NCBI GenBank assembly: GCA_013399875.1
Contig: VXAZ01002369.1
Span: 1,303,813-1,367,812 of the forward strand
DNA from: Gymnorhina tibicen
Taxonomy: Eukaryota > Chordata > Aves > Passeriformes > Artamidae
Length of the DNA: 64,000 bases
Reading direction: 5' to 3'
Numbering within the stretch: the stretch's first letter is position 1; every line of letters begins with the position of its first letter. The notes under the pieces were generated by a model, which was given only the letters and a program-made list of their open reading frames with translations, did not search any database and had not been told where the DNA came from. Below, piece by piece: positions 9,609 to 23,900 of the stretch. A program made the translations under genes and the position numbers.

Positions 9609-12591
9609 GTAATCATATTTCATAAGAACATCTATGCAATATTTCTTGCCTTTCTGGAGTGATTATTGCTAAATATTTACTGAAAAATACTTCTTTAACA
9701 ATTTCTGAATTCATTGGTGCTGGGAAGGGAAACCGTTCCTCTACCTAGAGCACAGAGATGTGGGACACAAAGGAATCTTTCCCAACATTTTTCAAACTCT
9801 CATCTTCCTTGGTTTGCCTTCCAGAACCTAGTTGTGTTCTAAATGCACATTCCAACTTCAGCATTCCTGCTGAAGCTGCCAGCACAGGAACAGGTTCTGC
9901 TGAGTATCCTGGCCTAAGTTGTTTTGTAACATGGACATATCCCCTTGAGCTTCAAAGTGAGACAGTCAGATTTATTTTACATAGATTGCCAAGTACACTT
10001 TAGAGAATTATTGACTGAGTCTGCAGGTGGGCTGAAGATCCAGAGTTGACGTGACCATTAACCATTTTAAGCCTCCTTAACCATCTTATCCCTGCCAGTT
10101 GCAAAGCATTTGAAGGCTACACATAAATTAGCTGTGTCAAAACCCCCATGTATCTAATCCCAGAATAGGGAATCTAGAAAGACATGCTTACTATGTGATC
10201 ATATAGTAGGCCAGAGAATTTCAGACTTCCAGAATTTGTTTTAGTATTCATCAATTTGCCTAAGAAAATGTTCTACTGATACTGTTCATCAATGTGTATT
10301 TCAAGAGCCAAATGCTTAAAAGAGACCTTTTAAAAACCTGTTTGCAAAATGCAGCATGTGCTACATAGGAAAAATCATTACTACCAAGACTATATTTCTG
10401 GTGTTCTGCCCAAGGGACAGCTTATTTTTACTGACTATGCAGATCAAATACTCTTTCCTTTTCCTTAGAAGGCGCCCATCCATTTGTACTGGCCAGCAAG
10501 GGTTAACAGCTGCATTCACCAACAAAGATGGTCTTCTGACTTTAGGTTTCTAGATAAGAGGTAGAGGGTAGAAGATGGGAAGAAACAGAGTATTATATAA
10601 ATACATGCTTTCATAGTAAAACATATTATTTGATAATATGAAAAGGTGTGTCTTTTTATGATTTCTTTGCTGCTGATTGAAGCAGAGATGAATATAAGAA
10701 CGAAGCAGAGGGCATTGAGGCATTTTGTGGAATGAAGTGGAATATGGACCCTTGGTCGGTGTGTCAGGCTCTGACTTAGCATCACTGCCACATGAGGATC
10801 AGGAAGGAGTTAGTATCCTTAGGCTGCATTGGCAGGCCCTGCTAGAGTGGTTTTGCACTGTCCTGCAGGCATTTTGGGCATGGTGATTTCGTTTGGCAAA
10901 TACCTGTTTTGGAAGAATTTAAGGCATTGGCGTGTAACTTGTTCTCTTCCAACTCTCTGAAGTGCTCTCCCGTGTCTCATATTAAACTGTTTTATGGCAT
11001 TTTACTACAGGGCTTGACGTTGGTGTGGTTTTGGAGGGAGCATTTAATAGCTTCTTCAGTGTGATGGCAAGAGATGAGGAAGGAAACACAGTGTACCCAC
11101 TTTATCCTCACCTTATCTTTTGGGTCTGTGGCTTCCTGTAGAGGGCAGTTTTATGGAGATTTTGCTCTAGCACTCTAACCAATCCTGTCTCCCTGGACTT
11201 GCCCCTGGCAGGGCAGCTCTGCTAAGCTCAGTGAAACACACAGCCTAATTGAAAGGATCTACATTTTCTGCATTTCTTTTGACAGAAGTCAGCAGAACAA
11301 ATATGTGCAAAGAAAATAATCAAGCAAAAAAAAAAAAAAAAAGGTTGAGATGGAGATGACTGTTTGTACAGCTGTAGATGTCCAGCACTTTTCATGATAA
11401 GCAGTTTGTATTTTCTGTTTCTGGTTATAGGAATGACATTCCCTACATGAGTGCAAATGTGAAAAAGAAGCATGGATGAAATGAAAGTCTTTCAAAATAC
11501 ATTAAAACTTCATAAATACCACCATCCAGAACCAGACAAGAGTCCTTTTCTAGTGAATGATAATGGAAGTTTAGATTCTGTTACTGAGTCACTTGGAATA
11601 TGGGAGCAGAATCTAATACGAAACCAATCCAGCTGGCTAAAACAGGCTGTATTATTCTCTATTTTTGATAGATAATTTCTCTCCCCCTATGTTATGTTTC
11701 TACTGCAGTATGTATTTTCCTCTTGTAGGCACTGCCTGAAAATATTCAGGTTCTAGTGCAATCTAGAGAAGTTTTTCTGACAGGAGATTGTAGAATTTGA
11801 CCTTGACAGTAAAGCTAGGCTTTAGTATGTTTGCAGTTTCCATAAGACAAATATTTTGAATATTTTGACATGTCATCTTTAAAAACACATACTGGTGTGA
11901 TTATTTTATGTGCTTATAGCTTTTAATACAGAGAGTTTTAATAGAGAGAGTTCTAGTTTGCCAAAATTATTTTGGGAATTTCAAAGTTATGGGTATCACA
12001 GAAGAATTTCAGTAACAGAGAAGCCCTTACTTAGAAGTGAATAAAATTAAACATAAAAAGCGGAGTGAATGTATGAGGTAAAATATTTGCATGCAAAAAG
12101 CTGAACTGAAACACAATACTAAATTAGTGAAGTCAAAGCTACTCTTCCTTTTTCTTAGAATGCAGTGAAGAGTTCACCCAGCAATATAGATAGAGTTAAT
12201 GAACACCTAATATTGGGTACTTGATGTCATAAGAAGCAGACAAGTGAAAAGCTGGACCTACAGGTTTTGTAGATACAGTGTTTGTCAGTTTGCTTTTGCA
12301 ACTCTGCCGGTTCTAGGTGTCAGGACTTGCCGAACCAGTTTTTTTTTTTACACCTAGCACAGTTGATGGCCAAACACTGAGATAAAGGAATGCTTCAGGA
12401 GAGGGAGAGGTGGACATAGTATGTCTTTGAGTACTATCTCTGAGACAGATGCATTCTGTTCTCATTAATTGAAGCTTGGTAAAGTAAATAGTTTTCAGAT
12501 GAGCCATCACACACTTAAATGTGACCAAGCAAATCTAAAAGTTTAGTTTTTCTGTTTTGAAACTTGTTTTTATTAAACATGGGTTGTCTTT

Positions 12592-13230
12592 TATAGAATC
12601 AAAGAATGGCTTGGGTTGGAAATGACCTTTAAAAGTTGTCTCGTCCAACCCCCCTGCAATGAGCAGGGACATCTTCAACTAGATCAGGTTTCTCAGATGC
12701 CCATCCAGCCTGATTGTGAATGGGATGGGGTGCACCTCCTCTGGGCAACGTGTTGCAATGTTGTAACACCCTCATTGTAAAAACCTTCTTCCTTATATCT
12801 AATTTAAATCTACCTTCTTTCAGTTTAAAACAATTACCGCTTGTCCTGTTGCAACAGGCTAAAAAGTTTGTCCCCATCTTTCTTACAGGCCCCCTTCAGG
12901 TACTAAAAAGCCACAATAAAGTCTCCCCAGAGATTTCCCTGCTCAAGGCTGAACAGTTTCAGCTTGAAAAAATTTTCCCCGTAGGAGAGGTGTTTGATTC
13001 CTGTGATCACCTTTGTGGCCCTCCTCTGGACTCGCAGGTCCATGTCCTTCCTGCTCTGAGTACTCCAGAGCTGGATGCAGTGCTCCGGGTGGTGTCTCAT
13101 GAGAGGGGAATAGAGGGACAGAATCTCCGTCCTTGCTCTGGTGGCCACACTGCTTTGGATGCAGCCCATGGTATGATTGTTTTTTTGGGCTGCAACAACA
13201 GCATTCATCAGCAGTTTCACAGTTGACACC
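12592..13230 (-). mobile_element. CR1 LINE fragment (3' end, minus orientation, about 640 bp)
   Basis: It begins tatagaatcaaagaatggct, then gtccaaccccctgca-type text, and runs through ggccctcctctggactcgca, agctggatgcagtgctccgg and ttgggctgcaacaacagc. Those are recognisable CR1 reverse-transcriptase-end segments in reverse. It lies in the intron between the beta0 and beta2 exons. Confidence 0.93.
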
Positions 13231-14800
13231 AACAATTGCTGCCCATAGAGTAATATCTGAGAAAAAAAATTTATCAGCATTATAAAATTAGTACTATCTT
13301 AGCAATAACAGCAAGCTCTTTCTTGTGCATATATTTGTACAATAAAATAGTAAAAAAGTTGGAAAGTAGTATTTTCTCATTGAGAAAATAGTACTTTCAA
13401 ATTAATATAGAACATAATTTTATAAGTTCTTTCTGTTTTAACACTAATGAAACTTCTGGTTTAGCATCACTATTCACTGGCAATAGCTATCACTGGAGGC
13501 TCCTTTCTGTACATTTTCTCCCAAAATGCAGGACAAATCTTGAGACATATTTTCACCTTACTTTATTTACTGGAGTGAGAATTTAAGAAGAAATTCAAGA
13601 ATGGGTTCTAAAACCTAGAAAATTCTATTTGTAGAATACAGTAAATCTCATAATTTTTACCTTCATGGCAGATGAAGAAAGAGTGTAAAGAGTATAATAG
13701 TGGTTCCAGTAAAACCTGCAGCAGTTCTTTCACTGATTTCAGTAAGGCCAGGGTTTTACTCTGCTTTTACTTGGGAGCTTCAAAATCAACTCAGTCATTG
13801 TGCTTCTACTCAAATATCCACACTGTTCTATTTGGTAATGACTGTAAAGTTAGATCAAGATAGGAATTATAATAAAATTAAGTGCTTACATTGGGGAATA
13901 TAATTTAAATGTCATAAATGCATATTTTCAGTAAGTAGAATTTAATATGCAACGTTTCTTGAAACAGGTCCCTCATTTGGAGAAGAAAATTAATCAGCTT
14001 TCGTGCAACAAATCCATTTGAAAACCAGTGTCTCCAAGGGTGTTGCACGTAGTTTCCAAGAACTGGGAAAAGTAATAGAATAGGAAAGGTACCACATTTT
14101 CTTCATGAGTCTTTTCACTGTAATGCTCCTTACCCTGTAAACTTGACATTAATTCAGATGGAGAATAGTTTATTGTTTAACATCAGCTGAGAAACTCCCG
14201 TATTTCTATAATGAATTTCCTAGGATAATTTAATTTGACATACATCACTGTCTTACGCTCCTTTGTCTGCCAGACCATGATAAAACCCGACTAACTCAAG
14301 TGTATTATTTCTTTTAAGTAACAGACTTTTTAGGAGGACAGTAAATACTTTAATATAAGGTTTTGTTATGCCAGGATTCAGCAGCTTTGTAATGAGCTTT
14401 TGGGGATTTTCAAAAGGTTAACAAGATTTATATTGTGGGATGTTTTTGCATGAAGCTATGAATCACTCCATGATGGCTCTTATTACTTAGAAGCGTATTT
14501 CTGAATATGCAGTTAAAAATATCACACTTGATATGTTCTAGGTTACAGACACTCTGGGTTAATTTTACTTTTTTTTTTTAATTCAAAATTTAATATTTTT
14601 ACAAGTTCTTTGTAAAAGTGCTATATAAATACAAAAGCCAAGTAGTCTGTGAAACATTTTGTGATGTTTCAAATTTTATGCAATTCTTTAATATGTTGGT
14701 GTTTTCTTTCCAACTTACAAATACCTGCTCTTTTTTCCACAAAAGATTACACATTTTCAAAAAAAAAGGGGAAGGGGTCTGGTTAGCTTTCACAAAGAAC

Positions 14801-14925
14801 AGAGAAAACAAACTTTTTTGTTTGTTTTTTCTTTGTTTGGTTTTTTTTTTTTTGTTTGGTTTGGGTTGAGGTTTTTTTGTTTGTTTGGGTTTTTTTGGTT
14901 TTAGATTTTTTTTTTGGTTTTGTAG
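14801..14925. repeat. T-rich low-complexity region with TTTG units
   Basis: Repeated tttgtttg and poly-T runs. The open frame on the opposite strand (Lys/Pro/Asn-rich) is a product of this simple sequence. Confidence 0.85.
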
Positions 14926-17900
14926 CATTTGCTAGTCATTTTAAGTACATTTCTTTATGTTAATGCTGATGTGTTTTTCCTTTTCTACTTTGCTTTTAAT
15001 GATCTATCAGTATATGTAGTCCCTTTCTATAGTAGTTTTATTTAAGCCAGAGCTGTTTCTTTTGTTAACTCATTTTTCTGAAATTTATTTCTGTTGGCAG
15101 CAGACTGCTGTGTTTGAAATTTTGAGTATAATTCTTAGACTGTGTAGCTGTGTTTCACTACTGGCATCAGGTTAGGAGGACTGTAAAGGGTTGTCAGTAT
15201 AAAATGTACTTGTTCATTTCACAGGCAAGAAGCTTTTAGAGTAGTTATTTAAAAGGACTAAAATGTCCTTCTGTTTTTTCTAAGTCTTCTCCACTAGCCT
15301 ATAAAATAAAACACTTTGCTGTACTTGCCACAGGAGTTGCAGCCTGCCATTTTATGATCTTCAAAAGCCTGACCACAGCTGCTGTTTATTTCTTCTGATA
15401 ACTGTATGTCAGAGCCATGAACTTACAACGCTTGTCCTTGGTATTGATTCCCATATGTAGATAGGACTGTAAATTTTTTTTTTGTGCCAATTGTAAAGCT
15501 GGCAATTGGTAAACTCTAGGATCAGTCCAATCCAGCATTTTCCAGTTATTTCCATATAAACAAAATACCTTTTACATTCACTAAATGCACTTCTCATTAT
15601 GTTCTTTAAAAGCATCAGATTTGCTACAGTGCTTATCATAGAAGAAGACAAATGTTTAAGGAAATGTGTAAATGTTGCAATACATGAAGGCCAGACTTTC
15701 ATTATTGCTTTGTTGTGTTTCTAAAAATGCTTTAGACCTGTACCAAGCTTGAGTTTATTTCAAGTTTAAAAGAATTCTCTCGTCGCATCCAAGTTTGTCT
15801 TTCTTACTGATGAAGCCTTTGTCTGCATTGTTTGGGCAAACTTTATTTGTTTATTCGCTTTTTTATCTTTAACAAATTACATACTTGTCAAGACTGCTAG
15901 TTTTAGGACCATTGTTTATCTTACCTGGTCATTACTCAAACCTCAGTCCTTCAACGAGGGGTGTTATTTCAAGATCCTGGCTATCTCTTTAAGCAGTTCT
16001 AGAACTAAAATAATTTGTACCATTTCACCACCTTGAAAAAAGAAAGAACTTCAGTTATGTGCATGTATCCCCAGGATTTCATTAGCAAGAAGTGGCCAAA
16101 TATACTGTCCATTCCCAGTGGGAGGGAGTGGAAGGCCTAATGAGAGGTTAGGAAAAGACCATATGAATTGATTTGAAAGCTCATGACGAAAATAGTACTC
16201 AGAATCAGGATTTTAGAAAAAGGTGACAGTGATCTGAAGTGATTTGGGTGATTTCCTGAATGGTTTCACTGTAACTTACTTGTTCTTAATGATCTATTTT
16301 ATGTATTTTGAGCCATATTCTGGGAATGGTGTTTTGTCTTCTCACTTTTCTTTTAGTAGGTTCCCAGGCATTACAAGAACTATCTAACATAACATGAAGA
16401 GAATAAACATCCATTAACATTCCCGTATTCACACAAACAATGGTCTGCAAAATGAGCCCTGGAGAGGTGGATTGCTTCTGTTGGGCATTAAATCAATCTT
16501 GCTTTAAAACAAACAGAGGGAGGTGATTCTGCACATAAAGAGACAGACACTGGGATTCTTTGCCAGAGGGGTTTGTGAATACAAGAAATGTACACAAGAG
16601 TAGACTGGGCTGTACTTCAAAGAGAGATCCATTGGGTATTGCTACATTTTAGAAAGGCCACAAGGGCTCAGGCAGTCCCTTGGGCTGATGAATAGCTGGG
16701 GATTGGGAGACTCTTGATGGGAACTCTCATGTGTGCTTGCTTTGTTCTTACTCTTCCCTGGGTATCCACTTATGACTCCTGTTGGAGAACAGCAGCCAGG
16801 TGAGCCCTGCAGGTTGAACAGAACTGCTGTGCTCGAGTATAGCTTCTTCTCAGAAAAAGCCCCTCCCATGTGTTGTACAGAACTAGGAGAGGGAAGAATG
16901 CACTGTTCTAGTTCCGTTGTGTGTCCTGGTATTTTACTGCTTTTCCCTGTATAGCATTGCTTCTTAATGTCTTTTGGTAAGTTTTTTTTATCTATAGCTG
17001 CTACAAGATTCCATATTGGTCTACACAATTCCTGTTCATTTCTCAAAAGACAGTTTTTCAGAGAGCTCTTTACATACCAAAACCCTGAACCCTGAACCAT
17101 TTGCTTCTGTGCTCAGAACCTGCCTCTGCTTAACTTAGACATGAACTGTCATGTTCTTCTGGATATTCTTTTTCTCTGATTAATTTTTTCTCATGTTTAG
17201 AAATTTGAGCATAATTTCAACTCCAGCTCTTGATGAGATAAGTATATGTGTAGTATTACTTTAAAAGTTAATAGAAATTCAGTGTGTTTTTAAAAAGTGA
17301 TTTCACTGATTCACAGAGGAGCTCATTAACATATACCAAGAACAAGGGTAAAGATATTACACTGTTTATTACAAGTTTCCTAATATTGCCTTTTCTTACA
17401 CATTAGAAACTGTTTACAAATTTTATTGTAATTATCTGTGCGCTCTTCTTTCGTGGTGATTTAATACTTGTCCAAAAGATTGGAAACACTGAAATTCAAT
17501 TTATCAGGAAATCCATATTCTAAAATGTAATATTTGAATATTTTATAATATTGCCACTGCTAAAGCAAGTAGCAGAACAACAGTCCTGGATTAAATAACC
17601 CTGGCTGTTTATTTCCACAAGCATACACATATGCACATGTTCCTGAAATATTGAAAACCACCTAGTGGTTCCAGTAGACATCGCTAGTTCTACCTGCTAC
17701 AGTTCTTTTTGCTCTACAATTTTTTTTCTTATAGTCACTGTAATTCTCATATTTTAAAAATTTAGGAAAGAAATCACATGTTCTCAAAGGTTTTATTTAG
17801 CACATTTTCAAAGGCAGAATTTGCATATTTAAGAAGAAGAATCTGGCTAGTCTGTGTGAGCTGGGCTCCATCCTTCTGCTTATTCAATGATCATATGAGC

Positions 17901-20900
17901 CTAGTTTAAAATTGAGAAACTCAGTTGTGAAGTGTTTCCCTCTTTTATGAGGAAGCATAAGGAGAAAATGCTATGCTGTTTTTTGGGAGAAAAAGGAAGG
18001 ATGGGAGAGAAAAGAGGAAGAGGAGAGAAGAAGCAAAATAAGTGAGAGAAAATAAAATGCTGTGAACTGACACCAAGATTAATGAGAAGAAATGAAACCT
18101 TAGGCTTGTCTGGCACAGGTGGTTTTGTCTTTTCTATTACAAACACACATGAAAACTTTGCATGCTTTTACTTGGTTTGTGTGGTTTAAAATGCTTGAAC
18201 AAAGCATGAATCAGGTGTTAACTCTTCTGAGGATATATCTTTTAATTGTAGCTTGGTTGCTTTTTTCTTTTTTTCTCTCAAGTCATTAAGTAAAAATCCT
18301 CTAGTGTTGTTGGACTGGGTCCATACAAAGCTAGGCTGCTTCATCAACCTACTGTGCACCCCTCAGTCCTAATCCTGATTACGTTTGCCTTAGTTGATCT
18401 CTCTGAAGCCAGCCCACTTCAATGTCCTTATATGCTTGCATACTTCAATGGCAAAACAAAAAAACCAAACCAGTGAAGTGCTGTTGTCTTTGCTGCTCTG
18501 TTTTCAGTAAACCTCAAATATCCGAAAAGGCAAAACTTTATGTGAGTTTTGCAGTCATGTAAGTTAATGACAATTCAGAGATCTCTAAGTTGTTCTCCTA
18601 CTTGCTACTATTTTGATCAGCTGCAAATTGAAATAGTGTATAGAGAGAATTTTCTGTAGAAATTCTGCTGTGAGCCGTTTTGGAATGTAAAATAACATTT
18701 TGCTGTTAGAGGAAGTGTCTTTGTGACTGGGAAAACAGCAATCCTCTGGCATCCCAGAACCATTAATTTACCTTTTGCCTAAGTGACAGCCTGTTGCTGG
18801 GGGTGAAAAATAAATGTTTGCACTCCCCCAAAAAGTGTGAGCAATGTAGTCAGTCTCTGAGGAGCAGGGACTGATTGCCTGTGTGGTCACAGCAGCTTTC
18901 ATCACCAATGGATTTAGCTGTCAGCTGGAGCTACTGTGGTATAAAGCAGTAATAATAATAATAGTAATGCAAATCCAGCCTTGATTGGGCAGATCCCAAG
19001 CAAGAAAAATTAGTGTAGCTCTCAGGGCACAGCAGGGGGAATTTAATGCAGTGCCTCTAAGGTTTTTGTGAGCATAGGGAACAGGCACTCTTTCAGTGTG
19101 GTTTTGGTCCTATTTTGTGCACTCAGTTTTTGTCAGGATCAAAGTTCAGGGTTGGTATACAGCTCATTCCAGCAGGAAACACTGTCCTCCTAGCTGGCTG
19201 GCTACCACCTCCCATCTTTCTGGAAGAAGCAACTTCATGACTCTCTTCACTTGAGTTGTACTAAAAAAGGGAGAACTTTTTGGGTATCGCTTCTTTGACC
19301 ACTATTGGCAGATGCTGGTAGACACTTGGGAAAAAAAACACATAACTGAGATGAAAACAAGTGAATTGTTCCATATTTTTTTTGTAGTCCTTTATATACA
19401 GACATTCAGATAACACTGCATGTCTGAGAACCTTTACAATCACCCATTAAGGAGTCTTTGCTTTGGCCTGTAATAAAAGAATTCTGAGGGATTCCCCTTG
19501 CCTATCCTTTTAGTTAAGCTCAATGGGCAGTTCATCTGCTAAAACTTTTCTGCTTCTATAAAACAAACTTCCCTTTAAAGACCCTCTGATGGGAATTTGA
19601 GGAAGTCTTTTGACCTGTTGACTGCTAAGATGCCACTTATTGCTGCAATGTGCATTTTGAAATTGCTAGATGATTCCTCGATGAGAAGAGCTCTGGCCCT
19701 GCTTATAAGTCCCTCTTAACTATGAAACAGGGCCTGTGGTTTTAGTTATGCTTCATCCTAGTAGGCTGTACTGCTTCCTGCCTTGATTATAGCCATTTTA
19801 ACAGTAGCTAGAGCGTGGACAAAATTATATTATCATCCTTTATCAAAGATTTTGGGTTGCCAAGACCAAGAGCAGATGCGTGATTCAGCTGTGGTTTTTG
19901 TTTAAAAAAAAAAAAGGAAGAAGAAAAAAAAAGAAAAAAGCCTTTGAGAAATTCAGGCAGGATATGTTAAAACCAATGGAGTAGAATAAATAATGTAGTC
20001 CTCTCATGAAACTAATTTAACATTATAATAAGATGAATGGTAATTTAAGATGTAAACATCCACTGTACCACAGTATATGAAGCACAAGAAAAGGAGACAA
20101 AATATAAGACCCCTCAGTGGTAGTTCCTTACAACTTAATCTTTGTCTAGCAAAACTTGAATGTGAAATGTCCCTGGTGACTGAGGAGAATTTGTGAAATA
20201 AAGTGGAAACCTGTAAAATTAAATGAACTGTAGCTAACATGGCAGACAAAATAGTGAGACAAATTTCAGAGGGAACTAAAAGGAAAAGATAGGATACAGC
20301 TTCTTGATGTTTGGCTAGCCTTGGTAAACTCTGCCTGGGTAAATTGCAAATGATGGAAATGAGTTCCTTGTTAACGTTAAAAATCTACAAGCCTTGTGTG
20401 ACACCCTCTGAATCCTTGGGGAACAGAATTTTTACCATAGTCATGAATGTATGGGTTTTAATTAAAATCAAAGGTAACACAAATCCTTATAGGCTAAAAA
20501 ACAGCAAAGAGGGTCTTTAATATCAAAGATAAATTTGGGGAAAAGATACCGAAATTTTTGCCTATTGAGATTGAACAGCCTGGATTATGAATTACTGATC
20601 TTGAGGACTAATAGCAAGATCTGAGTAACTGAGGAGATAACTGACATTTCTAAACAAGGTCAAGAATTGTGTAGCATCACTGGCCTGCTCAAAGTGACAA
20701 AGCATGGATCTATTTATGAGTGTATTATAGAAATGCCTGTGTTTTTAATATATATATTGCACATGCCTGACTCTCGCATTTTGTGAAGGTGCAATGTCAT
20801 CCATGCAGGGAGATAATTAGGGTGTGAAGGAACTCAAGGGAGAGTAGCCTTGTACTAAACCAGGTACACTGTTTGAGGTTGTGCAAAGTCTAGAGGAAGG

Positions 20901-23900
20901 GGGGGTTACAGTGCACAGTTCCTCTTTGTGCCACAGAAAATGAAGTGCCTAAGTTCAGATTTTAGAGGGACGTTCTCAGCTCCTAGAAGGTCTTATCAGA
21001 AAAATCCTATCTCTCCCTCTGAGCTAAAATTTATGAAGTCAAGGGAATATCAAAGCGTTCAAATTACTAAAAAAATTTTATATTCTGTTCTTTTATTTTT
21101 TTAATTGCCTAGTATTTTCTGCATTACTTTCACTATTCTATTTTAAACTGATTATCCTCCTACAAGTGATATTCTCTTGCCCTATTACCTGCATTTAGAA
21201 TTCATTTTTAATTTTACTAAGAAAATCAAGTCTGAACTAAGAGCAGATCTATAAAGCCAGAAGTAAGTAGGTAAGGGCGAATTATGTAGATAACTTACCT
21301 GCCCTTTGCGTTGAAGTCCGTGATGCCAGGTACTTTCTCACACAAATTCATGTTATTGATGTCCAGCTGAGATACAGCGAGTAGAAGAAATGGACCTGTA
21401 GCTGCAAATGTCAGGTGAGCTTATATTCCTAGCAGAAAAAAGGTGTTCACATCTAAAATTAAGTAACATATTGAGGAAAGCTGTATGTACATACAGGAAC
21501 TAACATAGGATAACAGTACTTAAAACTAACCATGATTAAGTTTCCTGAATTAGTCCTGTACTAACAATGTTCCACTTAAGAGAAGTCCTAAGACAAAAGA
21601 TTCAGAAACAGCAGTATTATGATAGATCTTGTAACTGAAATCCCAAGTTACTTTGAATAATTTTTATCTGGAAATAAATGACTTAGCGTGCACTTACTTA
21701 CTAATATGTTACTTTACTGAGTGAAATGTATGTAAAATTAACTCTTAGGTTGATTAGAACAGCAGAATCTTACTATGATTAAAACCACTGTGGTATCAGT
21801 CATCAAATGTCTGGAATTTGCTATTTTCTTTATGCAAGTTAAACACCTATTTTGTATGTGAATTTTGTTACATATAATATAAAATAAAATAATTTCTTTA
21901 AATACAGAATATGATTTTTGATGGGTCATTTCTACAGAGTTTAGTTTTGCTGCCCAGAAATAGAAATTGGGCTGTATTTAGTTTTGCAAATTTACCAGCT
22001 AATGGTATCTCAGTTTCTTCTATACCAAAGAATAAGTAATGACCAATTAGATAAAATTGTGCAGCTTTAGTATTGTTCATTATCCACGCTGTAGCCAAGT
22101 GTCCGTGCTCCTGTAATAAAATTAGCGTCTCTGATACTCCCCTGTGACCGCAAGTGGAGAAAGGCAGTACGTAGCAAAAGCGGAACTGCTAAGCATGCCA
22201 ACATAAGAATGTCACGCCTAGGTAACAGAGTGTCCCTCAGGTCAGCCTACGATAAGAGCAAAGTCAAACAAGGCTGAATCCTTGATGTTTTGTGTTTTAA
22301 GTATCTGACAATTGTTCACGACCAGCCTCGACCTACAAGACCTCAAATGATCATATGAGCAAGGCAATAAATCGGTGGTAACTTGCCCTGAGGCCCATGT
22401 TGTAGTTGTGATGTTGTGAAAGTTACATCTAGTGTTACCCTGTCTACATAGATCTGCCTGCTTTTTCAGGATTCTCAGACAGGAAAATTTTATATTTACT
22501 TGTACCGAAGGGGAACTATGGTGGCTGAATGGGCATGGCTGAAAGGTTCTGCATCGTATCAGTGCAGTCCAGTGGAGATGCACGGGAATACCACAGCATC
22601 AGGAGAGCTGGGGAACCACTTGCTTTCCAAAACTCCACACCTGAGCAAGATTTTGGCAAAGCCAACAGTTTGTAGCCCTGCAGTATTTGCCAAACATCCA
22701 GGACGTGGCCTCCTGTTGTGGGACAGACTGATTCACCTTCCTGACAGAAATGAGAAATGGAATGTAGTGGGCATAACAGAAAATCGTTTCTGTAGGAAAA
22801 GACACTTCAAAAATTATGATATCCAGAGGAATGGACAGCAGCTTTCGCAATGCCTACATGCTTCATCTTGGACTAGTACAATTTTACAGCCAGGCCATAC
22901 AAAAGCAAATTTTCAAATCATGTCAAGTGCCCAGGAATACCAAAAAGAAGAAAAAATGTGTAAAGGTAAATGACGTTATCATTCAGGGCATAGCAAATAC
23001 TGTATTTAGAAAAAAACAAACCAAAGCCAAAACAGGTTATGTCTTTGTTTACTGTCAGGGGTTTGGCCATTGGTAAAAGCATTATTATGTGGGGATGTTT
23101 TCTTGCTACCAACCTTTTTTTAAATTTTTTTTTTGCATCCGTGGTAATTGTGGTTTTTAGCTTTCTCTTCTATTTAGTTTAATAGCTTTGTGAAGAGCCC
23201 TTGTGACAATGTGATGAGTACTTGCTCGGGTTTTCTGTGTGATACCTAATACAAAATAATATCTCTTATTTTAGAGCTTTTAAAAAGTATTTGTCTCTCT
23301 CTTTATGATCTTTATAAGATGATCAAAAACCTTTTCTGAACCTGGCCTTTTTTAATAAAGCATATCTTTGATACATTAAAAATGCGACGACAAAAGAAAG
23401 CATTCTTTTCTACTTTCAGGGTGTTTAGCTCTCACCTGTGACTGTGTTATTTGCCTTCTTTCTTATTATTAACCATACCCAAAGCCTCAGTAAGTGCATG
23501 TACAGAGCTCAAGTGGGACTTCTTGTTAGGAATATTCTCTGCCTCACTAGTCAGGAGGATAAACCATTTTCTCTCAGGTTGTTTTGTTCACATCAGCACA
23601 GCATTGAAGGAATTCCTTTTAAGAATCACAGCTGCTAAGGTATTTGCATAAATGTAGTGCTTAAGTTATTCTTATTCCTTTCTAAACTTGGATAAATAGT
23701 TCTTCATTGCTCTTTGCCTAAAAAAATAATTACTGTATATTGGGAGGGAAGGGATTATGAGTTGTTTTCTTTTACTTAAGTCTTGCGTCATGCCAGGAAG
23801 AAAGATTACAGTGTCAGGCAGGATATCACCTCATGAAAAAGTTAAACTGGTCTAAGTACCTGATTTCTTAGATTTAGTTGTGCTTTACCTCAGGATGCCT

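Noticed and set aside
12720..13226. 168-codon open frame
   Set aside because: Lies wholly within a minus-strand CR1 fragment and reads the non-coding strand of the element.
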